From NCBI GenBank assembly GCA_045130475.1, contig JBGUPU010000012.1, positions 25,667 through 89,666 on the forward strand: a stretch of 64,000 bases of DNA, written 5' to 3'. The stretch's first letter is position 1; each line of letters opens with the position of its first letter. This document shows positions 31,455-39,610 of this stretch, piece after piece. Source of the DNA: CAG-791 sp045130475 (lineage in GTDB: Bacteria > Bacillota > Clostridia > Lachnospirales > Lachnospiraceae). The translations under genes and the position numbers were made by a program. Under the pieces are notes generated by a model. It did no database searches. It was not told the origin of the DNA and worked only from the letters and a program-made list of their open reading frames with translations.

Positions 31455-32891
31455 ATGGCACGTGCGAAGTGGTACGAACTTGACAATGCGGCAAAGATTG
31501 TCCCCTCGACCGCGAAGGGAGCAGATACCCGTGTTTTCAGGATTACCTGTGAATTGAAAGAAGAGGTGGACGGCGCGCTTCTGCAGCAGGCACTGGACAG
31601 GACAGTTCCTGACTTTCCGCATTTTGCGAGCGTTCTGCGCAAGGGCCTGTTCTGGTACTATCTGGACAGCAGCAATATCCGTGCCGTGGTACAGCCGGAG
31701 AATAAGCCTCCCTGCAGTGCGATTTATTTTGACGGCAGACGGCGGCTCCTTTATCGAGTCAATTATTACCGCCGCAGGATCAACCTGGAGATGTTCCATG
31801 TCCTGACGGACGGCACAGGTGCCTTTGCCTTTCTGCGGGCCATCATATGCAATTACCTCATACTGGCCCACGGGATCGAAGAGGAGGAATCGCAGGATCT
31901 GTCCAGTGTCAAGGAAAAAGAGGACGATGCCTTCAGCCGGTATTATCAGAAGGAGACAAAGGGAAGGCCCACGGAAAAGCTTCCCCGCCGCGCCTATCAT
32001 CTGCAGGGTGAACGGGACGAGTATATGCAGATGCATCTGATCGAAGGGACCGTCTCAGCCTCCAGATTCCTCAAGGCCGCCAAAGAGCATCATACTACTG
32101 CGTCCGCTTTTACAACGGCTCTCTTCATGGAGTCCATTCTGGAGGAAATGCGCGTTAGGGACAAAAAGCTCCCCATCGTACTGAGTGTCCCCGTGAATCT
32201 GCGCAATTATTTTAAATCTGAGACCGCCCGCAACTTTTTCGGCGTGATCAATGTTGCCTTTTATCCGGACCAGTACGACGGCACCCTGGAGAGCATCCTG
32301 GAGGTTGTCCAGGCTTCCTTTAAGAGACAGCTCACACAGGATCAGGTCTCGCTTTCCATGCACGATTATGCCCGCCTCGAACACAATATCGCCATTCGTC
32401 CGGTTCCGCTCTTTATCAAGAACCTGGTCATCGCGGCAGTCAACAGCAGTGTGCAGAAGGGCATCACCGGAACCATCTCCAATGTCGGAAAGATCACCAT
32501 ACCCGAGCCCTTTGATTCCTATATAGACCGCTTCAGCTGCTTCATGGCGGCGCCCGATGTGCAGATCAGTGTCTGCTCCTTCGGCGGAAAAATGTGCTTC
32601 GGCGTCGGAAGCTCCTTTGTGACGAATTCGGTCATGATGCGTTTCTTCCGGAAAATGGTTGCTCTGGGGATCGATGTAGAGATCGCGACCAACGACTGCT
32701 GGGATTATGAAGATACCCTTCCGGCAGTTAATAAGCTCGAAGACAGAAAAGAAGAGGGAAAAGATACAGTTTCTGCAGCGGAAAAGAGCGGAAATAAAGG
32801 GGAGGAAAAAAATGCAGTATTGTCCGAATTGCAGGGTACAGATCCGGGGCAGGAAATCCCGCTGCCCGCTCTGCCAGAGGGAACTGATTAA
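31455..32891 (+). CDS. Alcohol acetyltransferase/condensation-like acyltransferase
   Basis: Predicted acyltransferase of the CoA-dependent (AATase/condensation) superfamily; the acceptor is unknown. The start at 31455 (MARAKWYELDNAAKI) matches the way these proteins begin in clostridia; an ATG at 31383 would add 24 residues and has no RBS. The 478-residue protein carries the active-site HVLTDG at 115-120 (HxxxDG), a second conserved part near LSVPVNLRNYF, and a C-terminal GTISNVGKITIP and the DFGW-like region expected of the fold. The last 45 residues are charged and overlap the start of the next gene. It is the first of a three-gene cluster with a zinc-ribbon membrane protein and an esterase. 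Confidence 0.8.
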   Translation: MARAKWYELDNAAKIVPSTAKGADTRVFRITCELKEEVDGALLQQALDRTVPDFPHFASVLRKGLFWYYLDSSNIRAVVQPENKPPCSAIYFDGRRRLLYRVNYYRRRINLEMFHVLTDGTGAFAFLRAIICNYLILAHGIEEEESQDLSSVKEKEDDAFSRYYQKETKGRPTEKLPRRAYHLQGERDEYMQMHLIEGTVSASRFLKAAKEHHTTASAFTTALFMESILEEMRVRDKKLPIVLSVPVNLRNYFKSETARNFFGVINVAFYPDQYDGTLESILEVVQASFKRQLTQDQVSLSMHDYARLEHNIAIRPVPLFIKNLVIAAVNSSVQKGITGTISNVGKITIPEPFDSYIDRFSCFMAAPDVQISVCSFGGKMCFGVGSSFVTNSVMMRFFRKMVALGIDVEIATNDCWDYEDTLPAVNKLEDRKEEGKDTVSAAEKSGNKGEEKNAVLSELQGTDPGQEIPLPALPEGTD

Positions 32892-33477
32892 TCTGGGCGG
32901 CCAGGCGGATGATCCCTTTGTCAAGCTTCCCAGCCCCAGGGTGAGTTTCAGACGGATGATTCAGGTCGTGACATTTATCTGCATCAGCCTGGAAATCCTG
33001 CTGGGGGCTTTCGAAATCATCCAGGGGTTCACTGCCGGATGGATTTACGGGTTTATGGTTATTATTCTTCTCGCGGGGATAGATTTTCAGGTAGCGGTCT
33101 ACTACCGCAATAACCTGATCCGCATGCTGACGACCCAGGGATTCATTATCATGGCGGCTCTCCTGATCATCGCCCATCTGACCAGAAGCGGATCATGGGC
33201 GGTCTCCTGGGTGGTTCCTTCCATGTTCCTGATGCTCATCATCGTCACTTTTGCCGCGGCCAAATTCCAGCAGATGGAACTGCAGGAATTTATCCTGTAT
33301 CCCGCGTTTGACGTGCTGATGAGCCTCCTGCAGATCATACCCATCGCCTTGGGATATAATAAAAATATCGCGCCTGCTGTAATGAGCATAGCGCTGATGC
33401 TGATCCTGGTCAGCAGCCTCGTGATCTTCAGGGGAGATATGCTGAGGGACGCTGCCGCAAAGTATCTGCATATGTGA
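32812..33477 (+). CDS. Zinc-ribbon membrane protein, DUF6320-like
   Basis: A 221-residue membrane protein of unknown function. The N-terminus has a zinc ribbon (CPNCRVQIRGRKSRCPLC, two CxxC pairs at 4-7 and 18-21). Six hydrophobic segments follow between about 50 and 205. The start at 32812 has a strong AGGGGAGG; it overlaps the end of the acyltransferase gene by 80 bases in another frame, so translation is probably linked. In clostridial genomes I recall this type next to the same acyltransferase and an esterase. It may anchor or feed the acyltransferase at the membrane, by inference. Confidence 0.8.
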   Translation: MQYCPNCRVQIRGRKSRCPLCQRELINLGGQADDPFVKLPSPRVSFRRMIQVVTFICISLEILLGAFEIIQGFTAGWIYGFMVIILLAGIDFQVAVYYRNNLIRMLTTQGFIIMAALLIIAHLTRSGSWAVSWVVPSMFLMLIIVTFAAAKFQQMELQEFILYPAFDVLMSLLQIIPIALGYNKNIAPAVMSIALMLILVSSLVIFRGDMLRDAAAKYLHM

Positions 33478-33566
33478 TATTCAGGCAGATAACACAGGTC
33501 AATGACAAGGGATGAGCCATAGCGGCATCCTGACAAATACCCCGCCAATTTGATTGAGGATATTAC

Positions 33567-34898
33567 ATGAAGGAACAGAAAAAAAACCGCGGCCGTGCAG
33601 CCAGAGTTTTGCAGGAAAAAATCGGAGAGCGGGCGGAGACTGCTGTCAGCAGTGGAAAAGAGCTTGCCGGACATGCAGTCGAGACCCTGCAGGAGAGGAT
33701 CGGAGACAGAGCGGAAAGCGCGATCGGGACTGTCATGGAAAACGCTCATTTCGAGGCTCCGGAGCTCCTGGTCAGGCCGGGACACGGCCTTTTGCATCAG
33801 GTGCCGGAGATGGAACCGCACCAGTGGTACCGTGTCCCTGTAGAGGGAGGAAAGACAGCAGACGGCTCTGAATATCATATTTATGTCAGGAAGGGCGCCT
33901 CGGATCACCTGTGCGTTTTTCTGTCCGGCGGAGGCATTGCCTGGAATCCTTATACAGCTGCCCGTCCCGTGACCGGCGGCCGTGTCCTCGCATGGCATCC
34001 CAACTATTACTGGAGCAATCTCCGGCCCTTTACCCAGTTCTTTAACATCGGAGTCGGGATCACTGACAACAGCGCAAGGCGCAATCCCTTCCGGGACTGG
34101 AATTTTGTCGTGATCACCTATGCCACCGGAGATATGCATCTGGGACGGAATATATACCGCTACATGGATGAAGAGGGCCAGGAGCAGTGTCTGTATTTTC
34201 ACGGATATGAAAATTTTATGCTGTCTATGCGCATATCTAAAACACTTTTCGCGGAGGCGGACAAGCTCCTGATCGCCGGCGAGAGCGCCGGCGCCTTTGC
34301 TGTTCCCGCCCTGGCGGAACAGATCCATCAGGAATTCTACCCATCCTGCAGCGATGTCACTCTGTTTTCAGACAGCGCCCTGCTCCTGAACAAGGAGTGG
34401 AAAAAGACTGCAGCAGAGGTCTGGAATGTGCGGGAGGAGACTGTCCGTGACATCAAGGGACGGAATCTGACCCTGGACTGGTACCGTGCCCTCTACCGGC
34501 GCAGGGGAGACCGGTACCGCTATCTCTATGCCTGCTCCGTGCGGGACTATCTGCTCAGTGCTTTTTACAATGATGTAAAGAACAAGACCTACGACACCGA
34601 TGAGCGGATGCAGAGGATTTTCACCCGCCAGCTCAGGGATATGGTCCGCGCCATGCAGAAAGTGACGCCTTCCTTCGGATTTTATCTCTATGACTGGCGC
34701 CGTCCGGTCCTCTACCGGGGCGGGACCATCCACACTATGGTGCGGCAGCCGGAGTTTTACCTGCACAGGCGCGGCATGCCCAGCATGGCCAAATGGCTGG
34801 CTGACGCTGTTGACGGAGATACGCAGAGCGTGGGACTGGAACTGCTGGAAAAGAAACGGAACTCCGGAAAAAAGAGAAGACCGGCAAAAAACAAATGA
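33567..34898 (+). CDS. Pectin acetylesterase-like alpha/beta hydrolase
   Basis: Predicted serine esterase of 443 residues. The catalytic nucleophile is Ser240 in AGESAG; the glycine-rich oxyanion segment is LSGGGIAW at 119-126, as in pectin acetylesterase/Notum-type hydrolases. Asp and His partners lie in the C-terminal half but cannot be fixed by eye. There is no signal peptide, so it probably acts in the cytosol. The N-terminal 60 residues hold a repeated amphipathic element (LQEKIGERAETAV at 15-27 and LQERIGDRAESAI at 41-53), which may contact membranes or lipids. It follows the DUF6320-like gene by 89 bases. Together with the acyltransferase, an acylation/deacylation pair is suggested. 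Confidence 0.78.
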   Translation: MKEQKKNRGRAARVLQEKIGERAETAVSSGKELAGHAVETLQERIGDRAESAIGTVMENAHFEAPELLVRPGHGLLHQVPEMEPHQWYRVPVEGGKTADGSEYHIYVRKGASDHLCVFLSGGGIAWNPYTAARPVTGGRVLAWHPNYYWSNLRPFTQFFNIGVGITDNSARRNPFRDWNFVVITYATGDMHLGRNIYRYMDEEGQEQCLYFHGYENFMLSMRISKTLFAEADKLLIAGESAGAFAVPALAEQIHQEFYPSCSDVTLFSDSALLLNKEWKKTAAEVWNVREETVRDIKGRNLTLDWYRALYRRRGDRYRYLYACSVRDYLLSAFYNDVKNKTYDTDERMQRIFTRQLRDMVRAMQKVTPSFGFYLYDWRRPVLYRGGTIHTMVRQPEFYLHRRGMPSMAKWLADAVDGDTQSVGLELLEKKRNSGKKRRPAKNK

Positions 34899-35046
34899 TC
34901 CAAACGATCCAATTATAGTGAAATTCTTTACGTGATGTCCCCAAAAAGGTTACAATAACAGAAGATTCAAACCACGGCGATGTATACGCTCTCGCGAGCG
35001 GCATATTTTGTTATTTTGTTAGAATGATTTTGATATAAGAGGAATA

Positions 35047-36684
35047 ATGAAAAATTTAAAAATAAGCCGCATTGCATTTAAAAGTCTTCTGACTTATACA
35101 CTGCTGATCCTGATCTTCGGTGTGACCATGTGTATCATCGGCTACAGGGGATTTACGGAACTGCTCCTGCGCATGTACACGCGGGGCGGTTTCCGGATCG
35201 CTGCCGCAGCTCATTATGAAATCGATCCGGACCGGTTGGATGAATATCTTGAGAGCGGAGGCAGGACCGAAGGGTATCAGGAGACCTGGGACAGGCTGGA
35301 CCGGCTGTGCAATGCTTCCGAAGCAACATTTATTTACGTCATCCGGCCGGACGAGTCCGACTACGGACATGTCAAATATATTATTTCCACAGTAAACCAC
35401 AACAGTGTCTATACACCCTATGAAGTCGGATACATCAAGGCGACGACCAATGATGAGTACCGGCTGAAATACAGGCTGATGATGGAAGGGAAGTCGGATT
35501 CGGAATCCCTGGTCCTTGCGGGAAAGCAGTATAACGCGAAGACCCATCATATCACTGCCATGACTTCCCTCAAGGGAAGTGATGGAAAGACCAAGGCCCT
35601 GCTCTGTGTACAGCGGCAGATGAATGCGCTTTCCATAGCACGAATCGAATACATTAAAGATGTTATTCAGGCGACTCTGGTGCTTGCCGTACTTGCAAAC
35701 CTGCTCAATGCGATCTATCAGCGAAAGGCACTGCTGATCCCTCTGCAGAAGATCACAGATGAAGCCAGCCGTTTTGCCAAAGAAAACAATACCACCGGGA
35801 AAAAACTCACCGACGTGATCCACAACAAAGATGAGATCGGCCTGCTGGCCTCCTCCATCGACAGCATGGAAGAGCAGGTCGTGAACTATGTCGATGAAGT
35901 CAAGCAGTTTACGGCGGAAAAGGAACGTGACAAGACGGAGCTTGCCCTTGCGGCGGCGATCCAGGACGGGATGCTTCCCAGTACCTTTCCGGCCTTTCCG
36001 GACCGTGCGGAATTTGACGTTTTTGCTTCCATGGATCCCGCAAGAGAAGTGGGAGGCGATTTCTATGATTTCTTCCTGATCGATGAAGACCATCTCTGCC
36101 TGGAAATCGCGGATGTATCGGGGAAGGGGATTCCCGGAGCCCTGGTAATGATGTCATCCAAGATCATGCTGTCAGATTTCGCCATGACCGGCAAATCCCC
36201 TGCGGAAATCCTGCATGACGGAAACAATACACTCTGTATGAATAACAAAGACAAAGTATTTGTCACTGCCTGGCTGGGCATTCTGGAAATCTCCACCGGA
36301 AAACTTACCGCTGCCAATGCAGGGCACGAGTATCCTGTCCTGAAAAAGCCGGATGGACAGTATGAGCTCATCAAGGACAAACACGGTTTTGTCCTCGGCG
36401 GCATAGAAGACATGGAGTACACGGATTACGAGCTGCAGCTGGAGCCGGGCACGAAGCTGTTTTTATACACGGACGGACTGCCGGAGGCAGAGGACGCGGA
36501 CAACAATATGTTCGGAGTGGAGCGCATGGTCAAGGCGCTGAACGAGCATCCGGATGCTGTGCCTGAGATGGTTGTGACCAATATGTATATTGCCGTCAGC
36601 GAATTTATAAAAGAGACAGAGCAGTTTGACGACCTCACCATGCTCTGCCTCGAATACAAAGGCATTACACAGAGCAGTACATAG
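35047..36684 (+). CDS. Sensor-linked SpoIIE-type PP2C phosphatase, first copy
   Basis: Predicted membrane receptor whose output is a serine phosphatase of the SpoIIE/RsbU class, which normally acts on anti-anti-sigma (STAS) proteins. The 545-residue protein has a membrane helix at about 13-34, an extracellular sensory domain (about 35-210), a second helix near 213-231, a HAMP domain (about 232-285), a short coiled coil, and the phosphatase from about 310. The latter shows the metal-binding DPAREVGGDFYDFF, LEIADVSGKGIPGALVM and the DGLPEAED and EQFDDLTML motifs. The RBS AAGAGGAATA is in front. No STAS or anti-sigma partner is near. A terminator lies just behind. Confidence 0.88.
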   Translation: MKNLKISRIAFKSLLTYTLLILIFGVTMCIIGYRGFTELLLRMYTRGGFRIAAAAHYEIDPDRLDEYLESGGRTEGYQETWDRLDRLCNASEATFIYVIRPDESDYGHVKYIISTVNHNSVYTPYEVGYIKATTNDEYRLKYRLMMEGKSDSESLVLAGKQYNAKTHHITAMTSLKGSDGKTKALLCVQRQMNALSIARIEYIKDVIQATLVLAVLANLLNAIYQRKALLIPLQKITDEASRFAKENNTTGKKLTDVIHNKDEIGLLASSIDSMEEQVVNYVDEVKQFTAEKERDKTELALAAAIQDGMLPSTFPAFPDRAEFDVFASMDPAREVGGDFYDFFLIDEDHLCLEIADVSGKGIPGALVMMSSKIMLSDFAMTGKSPAEILHDGNNTLCMNNKDKVFVTAWLGILEISTGKLTAANAGHEYPVLKKPDGQYELIKDKHGFVLGGIEDMEYTDYELQLEPGTKLFLYTDGLPEAEDADNNMFGVERMVKALNEHPDAVPEMVVTNMYIAVSEFIKETEQFDDLTMLCLEYKGITQSST

Positions 36685-36765
36685 TTTTCATCACACAGTT
36701 TTCACCATGTATACATGTGAAAACAAAGTCCCGGGGCCGGAGACTGATCCATTGTAAAAAAAAGT

Positions 36766-36806
36766 ATACGGGCGGCGCCTGAAATCAGTGCGCTGCCCGT
36801 ATTTTC
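36766..36806 (+). terminator. Terminator overlapping the yedK 3' end
   Basis: ATACGGGC(GGCGC) and (GCGCT)GCCCGTAT pair, followed by TTTTC. The stop codon of the minus-strand YedK gene (36785-36787) lies in the loop. Confidence 0.7.
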
Positions 36807-37597
36807 ATTTCTGTCAGGGAATATTGCAGGAGATCTTCCGGTTTCGTCTGTGGACGGATCCAGTCCAGTGCGGCCTCCGGCGGCAGGATCAGCGGCATCC
36901 TGTCGTGGATCCGGGACAGCTCCTGACCGGGCTCTCTTGTCAGTATGACAAAGACAGGGACATTGTTTTCGATCCGGTAGAGGCCGCACAGCCAGGTGAC
37001 AGAAGAAGCCTTCAGAACCTCTTCGCCGAGTTCAGTATGAGCCGGCAGGACTGTCTCCATGCTCACTTCAGGGGATCTCTTTTCAGGGGATTTCTCTTCA
37101 GGGAATCTCTTCTCAGGGGATTTCTCTCCATGGGATTTCTCTTCGGCGTATCTCTCTTCAGGGGATTTGCCGGGAGCAGGAAGTTGGGGAAAAGAGCCGG
37201 AGCAGATCGCGTACTTCTGCCCTGTCTTCCTGCGGCCGCGTTCATCGGTAAAATGCTCCCATTCATAATACCAGGAGGCGGGAACGATGCAGCGCCGGGA
37301 AGTCCAGGCATCCCGGAAGGCTGCTTTTTCGGCCGCAGTCTCCGTACGCGCATTGACGAGAAGCATGCCTTTTTCACCGGTCCTGCCTGCGGGCAGCCTG
37401 AAACCCCACTGCATAGGATAAACGGCAGCATTGCCTCTCTTGTCCGGCGCCAGGACAGGCACGATGTCTGTCGGGCGGATCTCGCCGGATGTTTTCAGGC
37501 TGTGCACAAATCTTCTCAGCAGAGGAGACTTTCGGGCGGCAGCCAGAATGTATTCGAGATCCGGCGAGCCGGGCAGAACGTAAAAGCGGGTGCACAT
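36785..37597 (-). CDS. SOS response-associated peptidase (YedK/HMCES) with a tandem-repeat insertion
   Basis: Forms a covalent thiazolidine link with abasic sites in single-stranded DNA to protect them. The 270-residue protein keeps all key residues: Cys2 after Met removal, Asn82 in VNARTET, Glu112 in WYYEW and His231 in RIHDRMP. Unlike ordinary members (about 200-230 residues), an extra block of about 60 residues is inserted between the AICSGS and TWLCGLY strands. At its heart are seven 5-residue units (KSPEE, RYAEE, KSHGE, KSPEK, RFPEE, KSPEK, RSPEV; residues 144-178), encoded by a 15-bp tandem repeat. The insert is in frame and highly charged. There is no SOS box that I could identify with confidence. 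Confidence 0.9.
   Translation of the reverse strand: MCTRFYVLPGSPDLEYILAAARKSPLLRRFVHSLKTSGEIRPTDIVPVLAPDKRGNAAVYPMQWGFRLPAGRTGEKGMLLVNARTETAAEKAAFRDAWTSRRCIVPASWYYEWEHFTDERGRRKTGQKYAICSGSFPQLPAPGKSPEERYAEEKSHGEKSPEKRFPEEKSPEKRSPEVSMETVLPAHTELGEEVLKASSVTWLCGLYRIENNVPVFVILTREPGQELSRIHDRMPLILPPEAALDWIRPQTKPEDLLQYSLTEMKIRAAH
37064..37168 (-). repeat. 15-bp coding tandem repeat in yedK
   Basis: Seven imperfect copies of a 15-bp unit (plus strand approximately GGGGATTTCTCTTCA) encode KSPEK-like pentapeptides. Because the unit is a multiple of three, copy number changes would keep the frame. Confidence 0.85.
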
Positions 37598-37787
37598 GAT
37601 CTGTTTCCTTTCAATCTTATAGTTGTGCTGTACTTAACACTGTTATAGGGCGCATCCGGTGATCCTGTCAAGAAGGTCAGGCCTGCCCGGCCTGCAAAAG
37701 GCATCTGCCGTCACGATACAGACCCTTCTGAAAAGCAGAGCCTTCTGCGTGCATTTTCTGTATGTCATTTTCGTATACAAAACAGCG

Positions 37788-37815
37788 TGCAAAAAAGGAG
37801 TCGACCTGCTACAAT
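37788..37815 (+). promoter_or_regulatory. Promoter of comEA, duplicate of the comEC promoter
   Basis: TGCAAA (37788-37793), 16 bases, TACAAT (37810-37815) with TGC before it. The 5' leader then reads GCACAGGGCAAAGCCGCCGTTT from 37825, closely matching the comEC leader at 42555, with the same 15-base distance from the -10. Confidence 0.6.
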
Positions 37816-37870
37816 AACTATATTGCACAGGGCAAAGCCGCCGTTTGGTCAAATAAACGGAGGTGATTGT

Positions 37871-38659
37871 GTGATTTCAAAACAGATAATCGTTTTTCAT
37901 GACGCAGCTGCCCGGTTATTAAGAAGGCTGCGGTTTTCTGGTCCTGTTTTTTGGGTATATGTGCTTCTGCTGCTCTTGTTTTTGTGCGGCTGTTCCTCCG
38001 GCGCAGACCAGCCTGTACTGGAACCCGTTCAGATATCAGAGAATGCAGACACCTCTTCTCAGAGCACGGAGCGGGAAGATCTGCCGCAGACGACGGTGAC
38101 TGTCCATATCTGCGGTGCGGTTAGAAAAGAGGGCGTATATATACTGCCCGCCGGGAGCAGGATCCGTGATGCCGTGGAAGCTGCCGGCGGATTTTCGGAA
38201 AACGCAGACAGGTCCTGGCTGAATCTGGCGATGCAGATCGAGGATGCCTGGCAGATCCGTGTTCCCTCAAAGGAGGAGACAGCAAATTTTCTCAGACCGC
38301 AGGGGGATTCCGGACAGGAGACGGCGGGTGCTGCTGCACCGGCAGCCCAGGGAACTTTGGGAATTACCGACGGGACGGATACCCCTTTTATTGTAAGAGG
38401 AGAGAGCTCTTCCGAAGATTTGTCCGACGCTTCCCCAAAGACAGAAGACCATACCGCCGGCAGGACGCTCAGGATCAATCTGAACACGGCGTCCAAAGAG
38501 GAGCTCATGAAAATACCCGGCGTCGGGGAGACGAAAGCGCAGCGCATTATAGACTACCGGGAACAAAACGGGAGATTTGAGGCAGTTGAGGACCTCATGA
38601 AGGTCCCCGGCATCAAGGATGCCAGCTTTCAGAAAATGAAAGCATTTATAACCGTCTGA
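37871..38659 (+). CDS. comEA: ComEA-type DNA-binding competence lipoprotein
   Basis: Predicted receptor that binds incoming double-stranded DNA at the cell surface. The GTG at 37871 is chosen because GGAGGTG precedes it by 5 bases; the same arrangement is used by comEC. The 262-residue protein has an N-terminal hydrophobic segment ending in LLLLFLCGCSS (lipobox-like LCGC, which suggests a lipoprotein), a SLBB-type domain (TVHICGAVRKEGVYILPAGSRIRDAVEAAGG), an Ala/Ser-rich linker, and a C-terminal helix-hairpin-helix pair (INLNTASKEELMKIPGVGETKAQRIIDYR and VPGIKDASFQKM). comEC lies 4 kb downstream and is broken, so uptake may be lost. Confidence 0.9.
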   Translation: MISKQIIVFHDAAARLLRRLRFSGPVFWVYVLLLLLFLCGCSSGADQPVLEPVQISENADTSSQSTEREDLPQTTVTVHICGAVRKEGVYILPAGSRIRDAVEAAGGFSENADRSWLNLAMQIEDAWQIRVPSKEETANFLRPQGDSGQETAGAAAPAAQGTLGITDGTDTPFIVRGESSSEDLSDASPKTEDHTAGRTLRINLNTASKEELMKIPGVGETKAQRIIDYREQNGRFEAVEDLMKVPGIKDASFQKMKAFITV

Positions 38660-38739
38660 TGTGATGCTGCGGTTTCGGGCTTTATACAATGATCCATACC
38701 GGCAGGCTGCTGTCGTGGAATTGAAGGGGAGACATATAT

Positions 38740-39447
38740 ATGGCTGTAAGAGTTCTGGTCGTAGATGATGAGAGGATGATCGTGAAAGGGCTGCGGTTCA
38801 GCCTTCTTCAGGATGGATATGAAGTGGAATGTGCCTATGACGGAGAGGAAGCTGTCGCAATGATACGCGAAAACCCGTTTGACATCGTACTTCTGGATGT
38901 CATGCTTCCGAAACTGTCCGGTTTTGATGTGCTGCAGCAGGTCCGGGAGTTTTCCGACGTACCGGTCATCATGCTCACTGCCCGCGGAGATGACATGGAC
39001 AAGATCCTCGGGCTGGATTACGGGGCGGACGATTATGTGACAAAACCCTTTAATCCCCTGGAGGTCAAGGGAAGGATCAAGGCGATCCTGCGCCGCACTT
39101 CCCGCGTGCGCAAAACGGAAGCACCCGTTGAAAATATCATTGAGGTGGGCGATCTGCGCATGGATCTGGACAACCGCCGCGTCACTCTTGCGGACAAGGA
39201 GATCAATCTCACCAGCAAAGAATTTGAACTGCTGGAGCTCCTGGCAACTCACCCCGGAAAGGTCTACAGCCGCGCAATGCTCCTGCAGATGGTCTGGGGC
39301 AAGGAATACCAGTCCCCCGGAGATGTGCGTACAGTCGATGTGCATATACGCCGGCTTCGTGAAAAGATCGAGCACAATGCCTCCGACCCCCGTTATGTCC
39401 AGACCAAGTGGGGACTTGGCTACTATTTCAGGAGCCACGAAAAATAG
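38740..39447 (+). CDS. OmpR/PhoB-family response regulator
   Basis: A 235-residue two-component regulator: receiver domain (about 1-118) with the phosphoacceptor Asp in IVLLDVMLP, the switch Thr in MLTARGDD and Lys in DYVTKPF, then a winged-helix DNA-binding domain (about 135-230) with LTSKEFELLELLATHPGKVYSR and VDVHIRRLREKIE. The layout with the kinase and the GerMN lipoprotein that follow resembles the WalRK/MtrAB type. AAGGGGAGACAT is the RBS. Confidence 0.92.
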   Translation: MAVRVLVVDDERMIVKGLRFSLLQDGYEVECAYDGEEAVAMIRENPFDIVLLDVMLPKLSGFDVLQQVREFSDVPVIMLTARGDDMDKILGLDYGADDYVTKPFNPLEVKGRIKAILRRTSRVRKTEAPVENIIEVGDLRMDLDNRRVTLADKEINLTSKEFELLELLATHPGKVYSRAMLLQMVWGKEYQSPGDVRTVDVHIRRLREKIEHNASDPRYVQTKWGLGYYFRSHEK

Positions 39448-39610
39448 ACTGCAGCTGGAGCTTTCAAGCCGGAGGATCAGGCCGGAGATCAAGCGCTTTC
39501 AGCATTTTTTCAAAAAACACGAATCCAGGCGCCCGTCAGTGTGTTCCGCCCTTGCGGATCCATGCCGGGCTGCCTTATTGTATGGTGTCTGAACGGAGCC
39601 CTGTATATTT

